Translations under genes and position numbers: made by a program
The notes under the pieces: generated by a model
Database searches by the model: none
What the model saw: only the letters and a program-made list of their open reading frames with translations
What the model was told of the DNA's origin: nothing
Assembly: GCA_947454955.1 (NCBI GenBank)
Contig: CANGLW010000013.1
Span: 1 to 64,000 of the forward strand
Reading direction: 5' to 3'
From: Comamonadaceae bacterium
GTDB taxonomy: Bacteria > Pseudomonadota > Gammaproteobacteria > Burkholderiales > Burkholderiaceae_C
DNA: 64,000 nt
Shown: positions 56,272 through 64,000 of the stretch, in pieces
How positions within the stretch are numbered: position 1 is the first letter of the stretch
Layout: each line of letters opens with the position of its first letter

Positions 56272-57117
56272 TTGAGCTCTAGGACAGTTGTCGGCTGCGA
56301 TTTTTCCAGCCGGCCTTCACGTCAAAAACAAATCGTTGTAGCGCTCGGCGCCTTGAGTGGCGAGCGTTTGGTGCTCTCAAAACTAGAGCGCTACACCACC
56401 CTTGAAGATTGGCAGCAGTGGCTGCGCACCCCGGCCGATTGGGTGGGTGGCTTTGATTTACCCTTTGGTTTACCGCGCGAGTTGGTGCAAACCTTGGGTT
56501 GGCCCACCGACTGGGCCGCGTGCATGCAGCACTATGCATCGCTGACCCGCGAAGAGATCCGCGAGACCTTTGCTGCGTTTTGCAGTGCCCGGCCTGTGGG
56601 CGGTAAATTCGCCCACCGCGCCACGGACAAACCCGCAGGCTCCAGCCCCTCGATGAAATGGGTCAACCCACCCGTGGCGTACATGCTGCACGCGGGCGTG
56701 CCTGCCCTCATGGATGCGGGCATTCACTTGCCCGGTTTGTGGGCAGGTGCTGCTGACAACCGCGATAACTCAGGCCAGGCGCGCCGTGTGGGCTTAGAGG
56801 CTTACCCCGGATTGCTGGCGCGTGAGGTGCTGGGTGCGCGCAGCTACAAGAGCGATGACCGCGCCAAGCAAACGCCTGAGCGTCTGATTGCCCGCAAAGA
56901 CCTGATCACCGCGCTTGAACATGGCCAGACCCGTTTGGGCCTGCGCCTCAAACTCAGCCACGCGCAACGCGACCACTTGATTGACGACGCCAGTGGCGAC
57001 GCGCTCGATGCGGTGCTGTGCATGGTGCAGGCCGCGTGGGCCAGCCAACAAGGCGCGCCCTGGTATGGCTTGCCGCCTGACCTGGACCCCTTAGAAGGTT
57101 GGATTGTGAGCGCTTGA
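56272..57117 (+). CDS. DUF429 family protein, TTG start, in frame with the BLUF gene
   Basis: 281 residues; DUF429 proteins are predicted to have an RNase H-like nuclease fold. The N-terminus 'VVGCDFSSRPSRQKQIVVALG' is the conserved first strand with its Asp, and 'GGFDLPFGLPRELV', 'KWVNPPVAYML' and 'DDASGDALDAVLCMVQAAWA' (C-terminal Asp pair) follow. The only start that keeps the first strand is TTG 56272. It lies in the same reading frame as BLUF, three sense codons beyond the BLUF TGA, with only a weak AGG as ribosome binding site. Contains one 17-bp dyad element. Confidence 0.85.
   Translation: MSSRTVVGCDFSSRPSRQKQIVVALGALSGERLVLSKLERYTTLEDWQQWLRTPADWVGGFDLPFGLPRELVQTLGWPTDWAACMQHYASLTREEIRETFAAFCSARPVGGKFAHRATDKPAGSSPSMKWVNPPVAYMLHAGVPALMDAGIHLPGLWAGAADNRDNSGQARRVGLEAYPGLLAREVLGARSYKSDDRAKQTPERLIARKDLITALEHGQTRLGLRLKLSHAQRDHLIDDASGDALDAVLCMVQAAWASQQGAPWYGLPPDLDPLEGWIVSA
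56373..56389 (+). repeat. 17-bp dyad element inside the DUF429 gene
   Basis: GCTCTCAAAACTAGAGC, read in frame as LSKLE. Stem GCTCT/AGAGC. Confidence 0.45.
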
Positions 57118-57171
57118 GCACCCGCCGTTTTGGCGCTGAGCTTTAAGCGAACGTCGGTGAATGCCAACCGA

Positions 57172-57792
57172 TCAATGCAGATCGGTCGAAGCCCTGAACT
57201 CGATGGTCGAGGCGCTGAGGTACTGCTGCGCGGCGTCGTGCGTGCTCAAGGCGCTGAGGTAGCGGCTGTCCACACAAATGCAATTGCCACCGCGGCTTTG
57301 TGCGGCCAGCAACTGGGCCAACACACGCGCCATCCACACACTCACCTCCGAGCGCACCCACAAAGGTGCAAAGGCCGCGCCAATGCTGGCGGTGAGCGGC
57401 TGGGTGAGTTGGGGGTGTTGCAGGTCTTGCACCATCAGCTGCAAACGCTGGGTCACCTCCAGGCCATGGTCGGCCTGGCAGTCGTGCAAGACCACACCAA
57501 ACACCTGGTGGTCGATCAAGCCCACACGGTCTTGCGGGCGCAGGCTGGCGCACAAGGCTTGGCCCATGTGCTGCAGGACCTGGCCATGACCCGCGTCTAA
57601 GCGATCGGGTTGCAACATGATCATCATGGAACTCTCGCCGGACCGGGCGACCCAGTCGATCTCCTGATGCACCATGTCCAAAAAACCACGTTGGCTCAGC
57701 AGCGAGACGGGCGCACTGACCTGCGGGCGCAACGCTTCCCCGGACGGCTGAGGCGCCGTCTCAAGTTGGGGGCGTACGTCATCGGTCTGCAT
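57172..57792 (-). CDS. Degenerate GGDEF-domain protein
   Basis: About 206 residues from ATG 57792; in-frame TTG/GTG codons upstream (to 57879) make the start uncertain. The fold of a diguanylate cyclase is recognisable ('LLSQRGFLDMVHQEIDWVARSGE', 'LRPQDRVGLIDHQVFGVVLHDC', 'LTASIGAAFAP'), but the GGDEF signature is replaced by IDHQVF, so it cannot make c-di-GMP. There is no I-site or membrane segment. Possible roles are GTP or protein binding. Convergent with DUF429 and divergent from the nuclease gene. Confidence 0.75.
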   Translation of the reverse strand: MQTDDVRPQLETAPQPSGEALRPQVSAPVSLLSQRGFLDMVHQEIDWVARSGESSMMIMLQPDRLDAGHGQVLQHMGQALCASLRPQDRVGLIDHQVFGVVLHDCQADHGLEVTQRLQLMVQDLQHPQLTQPLTASIGAAFAPLWVRSEVSVWMARVLAQLLAAQSRGGNCICVDSRYLSALSTHDAAQQYLSASTIEFRASTDLH

Positions 57793-57891
57793 GGTTGGGA
57801 CGTTGTTGTCCAATCCATTGTCTGAGTCCTTGAGCGGTCCTAGTCCCGCATAAACCCTCAAATACACACCTAATCCCAAGGTTTATGCTGC

Positions 57892-58557
57892 ATGTTTGAC
57901 GCTTCGCAAGCCCTTTTGACCATGAGCCCACAGCGGCGCGGCTTTCTCTCCCTCATCCTGGCGCGCGCGCTGTGTTGGCTCTGTGCGTGGAGCTTGATGT
58001 CCTCTGCGCAGGCACAAATCGCTGGGCAACCATCATGGCCAGGGCGCGTGACCTGGGTGAGCGATGGCGATACGGTGTGGGTGCAAGACAATGTGGGTGC
58101 CACCCACAAAGTGCGCTTGTTGGGCATCGACGCCCCAGAAATTTGCCAGGACCATGGTCATGCCGCCAAAGAAGCCCTGCAACAGTTGTTGATGGGCCAC
58201 CACGTGACGGTGCAGGGCCAGCAGTTGGACGACTACGGCCGTTTGCTGGCGCGCCTGTACATCACCCCTGCCGCCTCAGGTCAGCCATCGCAACGGGAGG
58301 GGCAAGAGGTGCCGGCCGCACTGCCGGGGGAGCTGTTGGGGGCTAAGGCTGGCACCCAAGACGTGGGTCGCTGGATGGTGCAGCGCGGCCACGCCTGGTC
58401 TTACCGTTACCGCAACGACCCAGGCCCTTATGTGCAAGACGAGCAGGGCGCGCGAGCGGCTGGTTTAGGTTTGTTTGCGGCTGGTCGAGCGCAGCGCCCT
58501 AGGGATTTTCGACGTCACCATGGGCCTTGTCATGAGCCCTGGGTGCCGCACAGCTAG
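57892..58557 (+). CDS. Secreted thermonuclease (SNase) family protein
   Basis: 221 residues: signal peptide (hydrophobic ~20-38, likely cleavage after AQA), then a staphylococcal nuclease-like domain with 'VSDGDTVWVQD', 'VRLLGIDAPEICQ' (Arg and Glu of the active site) and 'DDYGRLLARLYI' (second Arg). A proline/glycine-rich insertion ('ASGQPSQREGQEVPAALPGE') interrupts the domain. Start may be 57892 or the Met at 57922. Confidence 0.87.
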   Translation: MFDASQALLTMSPQRRGFLSLILARALCWLCAWSLMSSAQAQIAGQPSWPGRVTWVSDGDTVWVQDNVGATHKVRLLGIDAPEICQDHGHAAKEALQQLLMGHHVTVQGQQLDDYGRLLARLYITPAASGQPSQREGQEVPAALPGELLGAKAGTQDVGRWMVQRGHAWSYRYRNDPGPYVQDEQGARAAGLGLFAAGRAQRPRDFRRHHGPCHEPWVPHS

Positions 58558-58561
58558 GGTT

Positions 58562-59314
58562 TCAGTGCGCTTGTCCGCACACCGGACAGGTCGGGTTGCG
58601 CGGCAGGCGCACCTCTGAGAAGCTCATGTCGCGACCATCGAGCATGGTCAGCGTGCCGGCCCGCGTGGTGCCCGCGCCGCTCAGAACCTTCAAGGCTTGC
58701 GCGGCTTGCATGGTGCCGATGATGCCCACCAGTGGTGCAAACACGCCCATGGTGGCGCACAGGGTTTCTTGCACACCTTCGTCGGGCGGGAACACGCAGG
58801 CATAGCAAGGCGAGGCTGCGTCGCGCGGGTCGTACACCGCCAACTGCCCATCAAAACGAATGGCTGCACCTGAGACCAGCGGCTTGCGGTGTTTCACGCA
58901 GGCCGCATTGACCGCGTGGCGGGTTTTGAAGTTGTCGCAGCAGTCCAGCACCACATCGGCTTGGGCCACCAGATCGTCGAGCAGCGCCGCATCGGCGCGT
59001 TGCTGCACGCCACTCACCCGCACCTCGGGGTTGATGGCGGCCACAGCGGCAGCGGCTGACTGCACCTTGGGCAGGCCCACGCGGTCCATGGTGTGTGCCA
59101 CTTGGCGCTGCAAATTGGTCATGTCCACCACATCGTCGTCCACCAGGGTGATGTGCCCAACACCGGCCGAGGCCAGGTAAAGCGCCACCGGTGAACCCAA
59201 GCCGCCTGCGCCAATCACCAACGCATGACCGGCCAAGATGCGCTCTTGGCCTTCAATACCCACCTCGTTGAGCAAGATGTGGCGCGAGTAGCGCAGCAGT
59301 TGGTCGTCGTTCAT
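58562..59314 (-). CDS. moeB: MoeB/ThiF/HesA-family adenylyltransferase
   Basis: 250-residue E1-like enzyme that adenylates the C-terminus of a ThiS/MoaD-type sulfur carrier. 'VIGAGGLGSPVALYLASAGVG' binds ATP, 'DDDVVDMTNLQRQ' has the catalytic Asp/Arg, and zinc cysteines are in CYAC and CPVC. There is no rhodanese domain, so MoeB or ThiF; I cannot separate the two. Same strand as ctpA and gpmA, a usual betaproteobacterial trio. Confidence 0.9.
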   Translation of the reverse strand: MNDDQLLRYSRHILLNEVGIEGQERILAGHALVIGAGGLGSPVALYLASAGVGHITLVDDDVVDMTNLQRQVAHTMDRVGLPKVQSAAAAVAAINPEVRVSGVQQRADAALLDDLVAQADVVLDCCDNFKTRHAVNAACVKHRKPLVSGAAIRFDGQLAVYDPRDAASPCYACVFPPDEGVQETLCATMGVFAPLVGIIGTMQAAQALKVLSGAGTTRAGTLTMLDGRDMSFSEVRLPRNPTCPVCGQAH

Positions 59315-59359
59315 GGCGCAAGCGCTTGCACGTGAGGCGGGGCCAGCCCGCTCACGCGC

Positions 59360-60796
59360 TCAGTTGTCCTTGGGCTCGTCTTTGCGTTCGGTTTGGGTCT
59401 TGCTGACCACCACCGGTTGGCCCTTGAGTTTGTTCAGGGCCTGTTGCAACTGGAAGTCTTTGTCGCTGCCGAACTCGGGCAGTTTGCGGTCGGTTGGCGG
59501 TTTCTTGGCGTCTTCTTCGAGTTTCTTCAGCGCGGCTTCGCGGGCTTTCTCACGGGCCTCGTCTTTTTGCTCGACGTTCTGGCCGCTGCTCAAATGTTTC
59601 TCCAGATCCGCCTCACGGGTGCGCAGCACCGAGAACAAATTGCCTTCCAGGGTCTCATCCACCATCACATCGGGCACGATGCCACGGGCCTGGATGGACT
59701 TGCCATTCGGTGTGTAGTAGCGCGCGGTGGTGATCTTCAAACCAGTGTCCGGGCCGAGCGGACGCACGGTTTGCACCGAGCCCTTGCCAAAGGTTTGGCT
59801 GCCCATGATGACCGCACGTTTGTGGTCTTGCAGGGCACCGGCCACGATCTCGCTGGCCGAGGCCGAGCCTTCGTTCACCAGCACCACCAGGGGAATGCTC
59901 TTCATGAGCGCGGGCAACTTGCGCAGCGGGTCGCTGGTGCCGGGACGGCGGTAGTACTCAGGTGCAGCTTTGTAAACCGCTTTGCTGGACTCCAGCTGGC
60001 CGTTGGTGGACACCACCGTCACGTTCTCGGGCAAGAACGCGGCAGAAATCGCCACCGCCGCATCGAGCAAGCCACCGGGGTCGTTGCGCAAATCAAGCAC
60101 CAGGCCTTTGAGGTTGGGTTCTTGCTTGAGGATCTCTTCAACCTTGCGGGCAAAGTCATCCACCGTGCGTTCCTGGAACTGGCTCAAGCGCACCCAGCCG
60201 TAACCGGGCTCGATGAGCTTGCCCTTGACCGACTGGGTTTTGATTTCTTCACGCACGATGGTCACCGGGAAAGTGCGGCCTTCGTCTTTGCGGAAGATGG
60301 TGAGTTGCACCTTGGTGTTGGGCTCGCCGCGCATGCGCTTGACGGCTTCATTGAGCGTTAAGCCCTTCACCGCAGTGTCGTCAATCTTGGTGATCAGATC
60401 GTTGGTTTTCAAGCCAGCGCGAAACGCGGGCGAACCTTCGATGGGCGACACCACCTTGACCAAACCGTCTTCCTGGGTGATCTCAATGCCCACGCCTACA
60501 AAGCGGCCCGAAGTGCCTTCACGGAATTCTTTGAATGTTTTTTTGTCAAAGTAGACCGAGTGAGGGTCCAGGCTGGAGACCATGCCCGAGATCGCGTCGG
60601 TGATGAGTTTTTTCTCATCGACCTGTTCCACATAGTCAGACTTGACCATGCCAAAGACAGCCGCGAACTGCTGCAGCTCTTCCAGCGGCAACGGTGCCAG
60701 GCTGCCGCGTGCCACGGTTTGCAGCGACACCGTGGTGAGCACGCCCGCCATGGCGCCCACGGAAATCCAGCCGGCAATTTTCAATTTCTGACCCAT
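59360..60796 (-). CDS. ctpA: C-terminal processing peptidase, S41 family
   Basis: Periplasmic serine protease of 478 residues from ATG 60796. An N-terminal signal/anchor (about 8-30) is followed by a PDZ domain ('GRFVGVGIEITQEDGLVKVVSPIEGSPAF') and the S41 domain with nucleophile Ser in 'NEGSASASEIVAGAL' and Lys in 'QTFGKGSVQT'. The C-terminal ~100 residues are charged and Lys/Glu-rich. Degrades or trims periplasmic and envelope proteins. Lies between gpmA and moeB. Confidence 0.94.
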   Translation of the reverse strand: MGQKLKIAGWISVGAMAGVLTTVSLQTVARGSLAPLPLEELQQFAAVFGMVKSDYVEQVDEKKLITDAISGMVSSLDPHSVYFDKKTFKEFREGTSGRFVGVGIEITQEDGLVKVVSPIEGSPAFRAGLKTNDLITKIDDTAVKGLTLNEAVKRMRGEPNTKVQLTIFRKDEGRTFPVTIVREEIKTQSVKGKLIEPGYGWVRLSQFQERTVDDFARKVEEILKQEPNLKGLVLDLRNDPGGLLDAAVAISAAFLPENVTVVSTNGQLESSKAVYKAAPEYYRRPGTSDPLRKLPALMKSIPLVVLVNEGSASASEIVAGALQDHKRAVIMGSQTFGKGSVQTVRPLGPDTGLKITTARYYTPNGKSIQARGIVPDVMVDETLEGNLFSVLRTREADLEKHLSSGQNVEQKDEAREKAREAALKKLEEDAKKPPTDRKLPEFGSDKDFQLQQALNKLKGQPVVVSKTQTERKDEPKDN

Positions 60797-60875
60797 ATGT
60801 GTGACCTCTGAGGCCCAATATACACGCTGCTGGGCAGCGCGTGTGTGGGCCTGGTAAAAACCTTGTTGTCTGGCC

Positions 60876-61619
60876 TCAGGCTTTGCCTTGCGCAGCCACT
60901 GCCGCAGCGGCTTTGGCCACCGCTTGGGCGTCGCCCAGGTAGTAGTGGCGCAGGGGTTTGAGCTCCGCGTCCAACTCATACACCAGCGGGGTGCCGTTGG
61001 GGATGTTCAGGCCCACGATGGCCTCGTCCGACACATCGTCCAGGTACTTGATGAGCGCGCGGATCGAGTTGCCGTGCGCGGCCACGACCACACGCTTGCC
61101 GGCCTTGATGGCAGGGGCCATGGACTCGTTCCAAAAGGGCAGCACGCGCGCCACCGTGTCTTTGAGGCACTCGGTCAGGGGCATTTGCTCGGGCGTGAGC
61201 TTGGCGTAGCGGCGGTCACCTTTTTCGCAGCGCGGGTCATTGGCTTCCAGCGCCGGGGGCGGCACGTCGTAGCTGCGACGCCACACCAAGACCTGGTCGT
61301 CCCCGTACTGCTTGGCCACCTCGGCTTTGTTCAGGCCTTGCAGGGCGCCGTAATGACGCTCATTGAGGCGCCAGGTGTTGACCACCGGCAGCCAGGTGCG
61401 GTCCATCTCGTCGAGGGTGTGCCACAGGGTGCGGGTGGCGCGCTTGAGCACGCTGGTGTAGGCCAGGTCGAAGTCGTAGCCTTCGGCTTTGAGCAAGCGA
61501 CCGGCGTTTTTCGCCTGGTCCACCCCGGTGGGAGTGAGGTCCACATCGGTCCAGCCGGTGAAGCGGTTGTCCAGGTTCCAGGTTGATTCACCGTGGCGGA
61601 TGAGCACAAGTTTGTACAT
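60876..61619 (-). CDS. gpmA: 2,3-bisphosphoglycerate-dependent phosphoglycerate mutase
   Basis: 247 residues from ATG 61619 ('[15 protein letters not shown]'). The phospho-histidine is in RHGE, the second His in '[10 protein letters not shown]', and '[13 protein letters not shown]' is the substrate loop. Glycolytic/gluconeogenic 3PG-2PG interconversion. Divergent from the rhodanese-grxC-secB-gpsA run, the common order in Burkholderiales. Confidence 0.96.
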   Translation of the reverse strand: MYKLVLIRHGESTWNLDNRFTGWTDVDLTPTGVDQAKNAGRLLKAEGYDFDLAYTSVLKRATRTLWHTLDEMDRTWLPVVNTWRLNERHYGALQGLNKAEVAKQYGDDQVLVWRRSYDVPPPALEANDPRCEKGDRRYAKLTPEQMPLTECLKDTVARVLPFWNESMAPAIKAGKRVVVAAHGNSIRALIKYLDDVSDEAIVGLNIPNGTPLVYELDAELKPLRHYYLGDAQAVAKAAAAVAAQGKA

Positions 61620-61751
61620 AGCTAGGTCCAGAAGTTTCAATAGGGGGCTGCGCCTTCAAGGCTTTGGCAGGTGTTTTTGCAGGTCTTGATGCAGCGTTTA
61701 ACCCGACATTCTAAAATCTCAGGCTTTGCTGCTCAAAACCCAAGGATCCTT

Positions 61752-62156
61752 GTGAAATTTCTTATCGACAACTGGACACTGCTCTTGATCGCTTTGTCCT
61801 CCGGTGGCTTGTTGCTTTGGCCGGTCATCAAGGGTGCCGGCCCGGGTCTGAGCCCCTCGGCCGCGGTGCTGCAGATCAACCGCGACAAGGCGGTGGTGGT
61901 TGATGTGGGTGATGCCGCCGAGTACGCGGCCGAGCACATCGGTGCGTCCAAACACGTGTCGCTCGCGGAAATCAAGGCCAAGTTGCCTGAGGTGGTCAAG
62001 TCCAAAGACACGCCCATCATTTTTGTGTGCCCCAAGGGCATGCGCTCGAAAACCGCGGCCAGCCTGGCCAAAGACATGGGCTACACCCGTGCCGATGTGC
62101 TGTTTGGCGGCATGGTGGCCTGGAAAGAAGCCGGCCTGCCCACCGATAAAGCCTGA
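61752..62156 (+). CDS. Membrane-anchored rhodanese-domain protein (GTG start)
   Basis: 134 residues from GTG 61752, six bases after AAGGA; the longer ORF start at 61671 has no ribosome binding site. One N-terminal membrane segment ('WTLLLIALSSGGLLLWPVI'), then a rhodanese domain with Cys in 'FVCPKGMRSKTAA'. Probably faces the cytoplasm or periplasm as a small sulfurtransferase. Upstream of grxC, secB, gpsA. Confidence 0.88.
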   Translation: MKFLIDNWTLLLIALSSGGLLLWPVIKGAGPGLSPSAAVLQINRDKAVVVDVGDAAEYAAEHIGASKHVSLAEIKAKLPEVVKSKDTPIIFVCPKGMRSKTAASLAKDMGYTRADVLFGGMVAWKEAGLPTDKA

Positions 62157-62194
62157 TTGGCCTGATTGACTGGCCTGATTCACCAAGCCTGATT
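62151..62194 (+). repeat. Four near-regular copies of GCCTGATT
   Basis: GCCTGATT at 62151, 62173 and 62187 and G-CCTGATT at 62160, the first overlapping the rhodanese stop codon. A T-rich tract (62191-62216) follows. Looks like slippage-derived microrepeats. Confidence 0.6.
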
Positions 62195-62230
62195 TTTTAG
62201 TTTTTTATTTTTTCCACCGAAAGTCCCGCC

Positions 62231-62491
62231 ATGCAAGCCGTCAAGATGTACACCACCGCTGTCTGCCCTTACTGCATCCGTGCCAAACAGGTGCTCAAAG
62301 CCAAGGGCGTTGAGGTGATCGAAGAAATCCGCATCGACACCGACCCGGCTGCGCGCGAAATCATGATGAGCACCACCGGGCGCCGCACCGTGCCGCAGAT
62401 TTTCATTGGCGACACGCATGTGGGTGGCTGCGACGACCTGATGGCTCTAGACGGGCGCGGCGGCCTGGTGCCCCTGCTGCAAGGCGCCTGA
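62231..62491 (+). CDS. grxC: Glutaredoxin 3
   Basis: 86-residue dithiol glutaredoxin with CPYC (Cys12, Cys15) and the 'TVPQIFIGDTHVGGCDDL' glutathione-binding cis-Pro segment. Glutathione-dependent disulfide reductant of the cytoplasm. The usual neighbour of secB. Confidence 0.96.
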   Translation: MQAVKMYTTAVCPYCIRAKQVLKAKGVEVIEEIRIDTDPAAREIMMSTTGRRTVPQIFIGDTHVGGCDDLMALDGRGGLVPLLQGA

Positions 62492-62572
62492 GCGACAAGC
62501 TGCCCTGCACTTGCGTGGGGTGGCTGGGCCAGACGCATTAAGATGCCCCCTGATTTCCGAAGATTCCCCTGT

Positions 62573-62602
62573 CCCGCCGCGCAATAACGCGCGCGGGTTT
62601 TT
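62573..62602 (+). terminator. Intrinsic terminator between grxC and secB
   Basis: GC-rich stem CCCGCCGCGC / GCGCGCGGG around AATAAC, followed by five T. Confidence 0.65.
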
Positions 62603-62623
62603 GATGATTGATTGAGAGACCCC

Positions 62624-63070
62624 ATGGCTGACCAGCAAGACCCCGTGTTCCAAATTCAACGCGTTTACCTCAAAGAGGCTTCGCTGGAGCAACCCAATTC
62701 CCCCGCCATCCTGGCTGAGCAAGAAAGCCCGTCGGTGGACATTCAGCTGGGTGTGGAAGGCGCGCCGGTCACCGACGGTATTTTCGAAGTGGTGGTCACC
62801 GCCACCGTGCACACCAAGATCAAAGACAAAACCGTGTTTTTGGTGGAAGTGCGCCAGGGCGGTATTTTTGAAATCCGCAACATCCCGCAAGACCAGATGG
62901 GTCCCATCATGGGCATCGCCTGCCCGCAGATTGTGTACCCCTACTTGCGCGCCAATGTGGCCGACATCGTGCAGCGCGGCGGCTTCCCGCCGGTGCACTT
63001 GTCGGAAATCAACTTCCAGGCCATGTACGAGCAGCAGCAAGCCGACGCTGCCGCCCAGCAGGTTCAATAA
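62624..63070 (+). CDS. secB: Protein-export chaperone SecB
   Basis: 148 residues from ATG 62624 (the track adds four residues). Binds unfolded precursors and hands them to SecA. '[19 protein letters not shown]' near the start, '[38 protein letters not shown]'-type core (quoted as recognisable family segments, 'PQIVYPYLR' being the central one) and a Gln/Ala-rich tail are typical. Precedes gpsA as in other proteobacteria. Confidence 0.96.
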   Translation: MADQQDPVFQIQRVYLKEASLEQPNSPAILAEQESPSVDIQLGVEGAPVTDGIFEVVVTATVHTKIKDKTVFLVEVRQGGIFEIRNIPQDQMGPIMGIACPQIVYPYLRANVADIVQRGGFPPVHLSEINFQAMYEQQQADAAAQQVQ

Positions 63071-63085
63071 TGCCTGTAGGCATTA
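63068..63085 (+). promoter_or_regulatory. Short perfect hairpin at the secB stop
   Basis: TAATGCC-TGTA-GGCATTA, starting in the secB stop codon. No T-run follows, so it is not a clear terminator. Confidence 0.5.
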
Positions 63086-63102
63086 CCCCTGTTGGTGATG
63101 CC

Positions 63103-63119
63103 GCTATTCAAACCATAGC
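63103..63119 (+). repeat. 17-bp dyad element abutting the gpsA start
   Basis: GCTATTCAAACCATAGC, stem GCTAT/ATAGC, ending at the base before the gpsA ATG. It occupies the place where a Shine-Dalgarno sequence would be expected. Confidence 0.55.
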
Positions 63120-64000
63120 ATGAAGATTCTGGTCGTCGGCGCAGGTGCTTGGGGAACCGCCCTGGCCATCAGCGCGGCGCACCAGCACAGCGTCTCGCTC
63201 TGGAGTCGCGATGCCATGCAAGCCGCGGCCATGCAAGCCGCGCGTGAGAACGCCCGCTACTTGGCGGGTCAGTCTTTTCCCTCTGGCCTGAACGTGGTGC
63301 ACGGCGCAGATAAGGCCACCTTGGCCACTCTGGCCAACGCGCACGAGCTGGTGATTGTGGCCACGCCCATGGCCGGTTTGCGCGAGGTGCTCACGCGCAT
63401 CGCCCACACCGCCACGCCAGTGGCCTGGTTGTGCAAAGGTTTTGAGCCCGTCCAAGGTTCTGCGCCTTTTGGGCTTTTGGCCCATGAAATTCAAGCCCAG
63501 GTTGCTCCTAACTTGATAGCTGGCGTGCTCAGTGGCCCGAGTTTTGCACAAGAGGTGGCGCGCGGCCAGCCCACCGCTTTGGTGGCCGCCAGCGCCCACA
63601 AAACCTTGCGCGATGTGCTGGTGCATGCCTTTCACAGCGCGAGCTTGCGGGTGTATGCCAACGACGACCTGGTGGGCGTTGAAGTGGGTGGCGCGGTGAA
63701 AAACGTGCTGGCCATTGCCACTGGTTTGTGCGATGGCCTGAACCTGGGTTTGAACGCTCGCGCAGCCCTCATCACCCGTGGCTTGGCTGAGATGACCCGC
63801 CTGGGGCTGGCCCTGGGCGCCAAGGCCGAGACCTTCATGGGTTTGTCAGGTTTGGGCGATTTGGTGCTGACCGCCACTGGCGACTTGAGCCGCAACCGCA
63901 AAGTGGGTTTGTGCCTGGCCCAAGGCATGACGCTTGAGCAGGCCGTTGCATCGCTGGGTCATGTGGCCGAAGGCGTTTACTGCGCGCGCACCGTGGTGCA
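63120..64000 (+). CDS. gpsA: Glycerol-3-phosphate dehydrogenase [NAD(P)+], cut by the window end
   Basis: ATG 63120 starts '[16 protein letters not shown]', the GxGxWG dinucleotide-binding loop of GpsA. 293 codons are visible without a stop; the family is about 330 residues. Further motifs: 'WLCKGFEP', '[19 protein letters not shown]', the catalytic Lys region '[16 protein letters not shown]' and '[16 protein letters not shown]'. Makes sn-glycerol 3-phosphate for phospholipids. It is missing from the ORF track because the frame does not close. No clear ribosome binding site; a dyad repeat abuts the start. Confidence 0.96.
   Translation, partial: MKILVVGAGAWGTALAISAAHQHSVSLWSRDAMQAAAMQAARENARYLAGQSFPSGLNVVHGADKATLATLANAHELVIVATPMAGLREVLTRIAHTATPVAWLCKGFEPVQGSAPFGLLAHEIQAQVAPNLIAGVLSGPSFAQEVARGQPTALVAASAHKTLRDVLVHAFHSASLRVYANDDLVGVEVGGAVKNVLAIATGLCDGLNLGLNARAALITRGLAEMTRLGLALGAKAETFMGLSGLGDLVLTATGDLSRNRKVGLCLAQGMTLEQAVASLGHVAEGVYCARTVV
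63504..63520 (-). repeat. 17-bp dyad element inside gpsA
   Basis: GCTCCTAACTTGATAGC on the plus strand, or GCTATCAAGTTAGGAGC on the minus strand. Read in frame as APNLIA. Confidence 0.4.

Overview
The window reads as a continuous, gene-dense piece of chromosome from a Burkholderiales bacterium, most likely family Comamonadaceae (Limnohabitans/Rhodoferax/Acidovorax-like). The reasons are the high GC content, the typical betaproteobacterial gene orders (rplU-rpmA-obgE-proB next to rppH/proS; HIT-DUF971-ubiE-Tim44-ubiJ-ubiB; gpmA/ctpA/moeB divergent from rhodanese-grxC-secB-gpsA), a Bug-type solute receptor, a fused tandem UvrA, and scattered 17-bp GCTAYCAAAA..TAGC words. The species assignment is inference. 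I saw no rRNA, tRNA, insertion sequence, integrase, phage gene or CRISPR array, and no gene-free stretch longer than 300 bases.

Layout. 1-12967: a gene end, a beta-carbonic anhydrase, then an acyl-CoA/leucine catabolism block (thiolase, acyl-CoA dehydrogenase, rhodanese, YchJ), followed after a perfect 22-bp palindromic operator by methylcrotonyl-CoA carboxylase beta, bioA, bioF, bioD, methylcrotonyl-CoA carboxylase alpha, HMG-CoA lyase, a DUF1289 protein and a DsbA-fold isomerase. Biotin synthesis genes thus sit between the two subunits of a biotin enzyme. 13113-22814: an MHS-type transporter with a large periplasmic insert, a 73-residue membrane protein wedged between terminators, a 1942-residue double UvrA, a GST with a TTG start, and an orphan Bug receptor. 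22824-28733: prfC diverges from an ahcY-tlyA-metF run led by an S-adenosylhomocysteine riboswitch; rlmJ converges on it across an exact 28-bp tandem repeat.

28826-38650: housekeeping genes (rplU, rpmA, obgE, proB, rppH, proS, a lytic transglycosylase, grxD, prmC, prfA, hemA). 38677-49325: a small membrane protein, a 1324-residue flavin/iron-sulfur oxidoreductase, a HIT protein, DUF971, and ubiquinone genes (ubiE, ubiJ, ubiB) ending in a sodium:solute symporter. 49493-55046: FmdB-like and DUF502 proteins, aspS, then nudB-EEP hydrolase-clsB joined by ATGA overlaps.

55122-58557: folE, a BLUF blue-light photoreceptor and a DUF429 protein packed with 1- and 9-base gaps, then a degenerate GGDEF protein on the other strand and a secreted nuclease. 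This is the most suggestive accessory-looking part of the window. 58562-64000: moeB, ctpA and gpmA on the minus strand; rhodanese, grxC, secB and a gpsA cut by the window end on the plus strand.

Most of the window is ordinary core genome. The items most worth a second look are the folE-BLUF-DUF429 unit, the bioAFD insertion in the leucine operon, the fused UvrA with one degraded zinc site, and the family of 17-bp dyads, several of which abut start codons.
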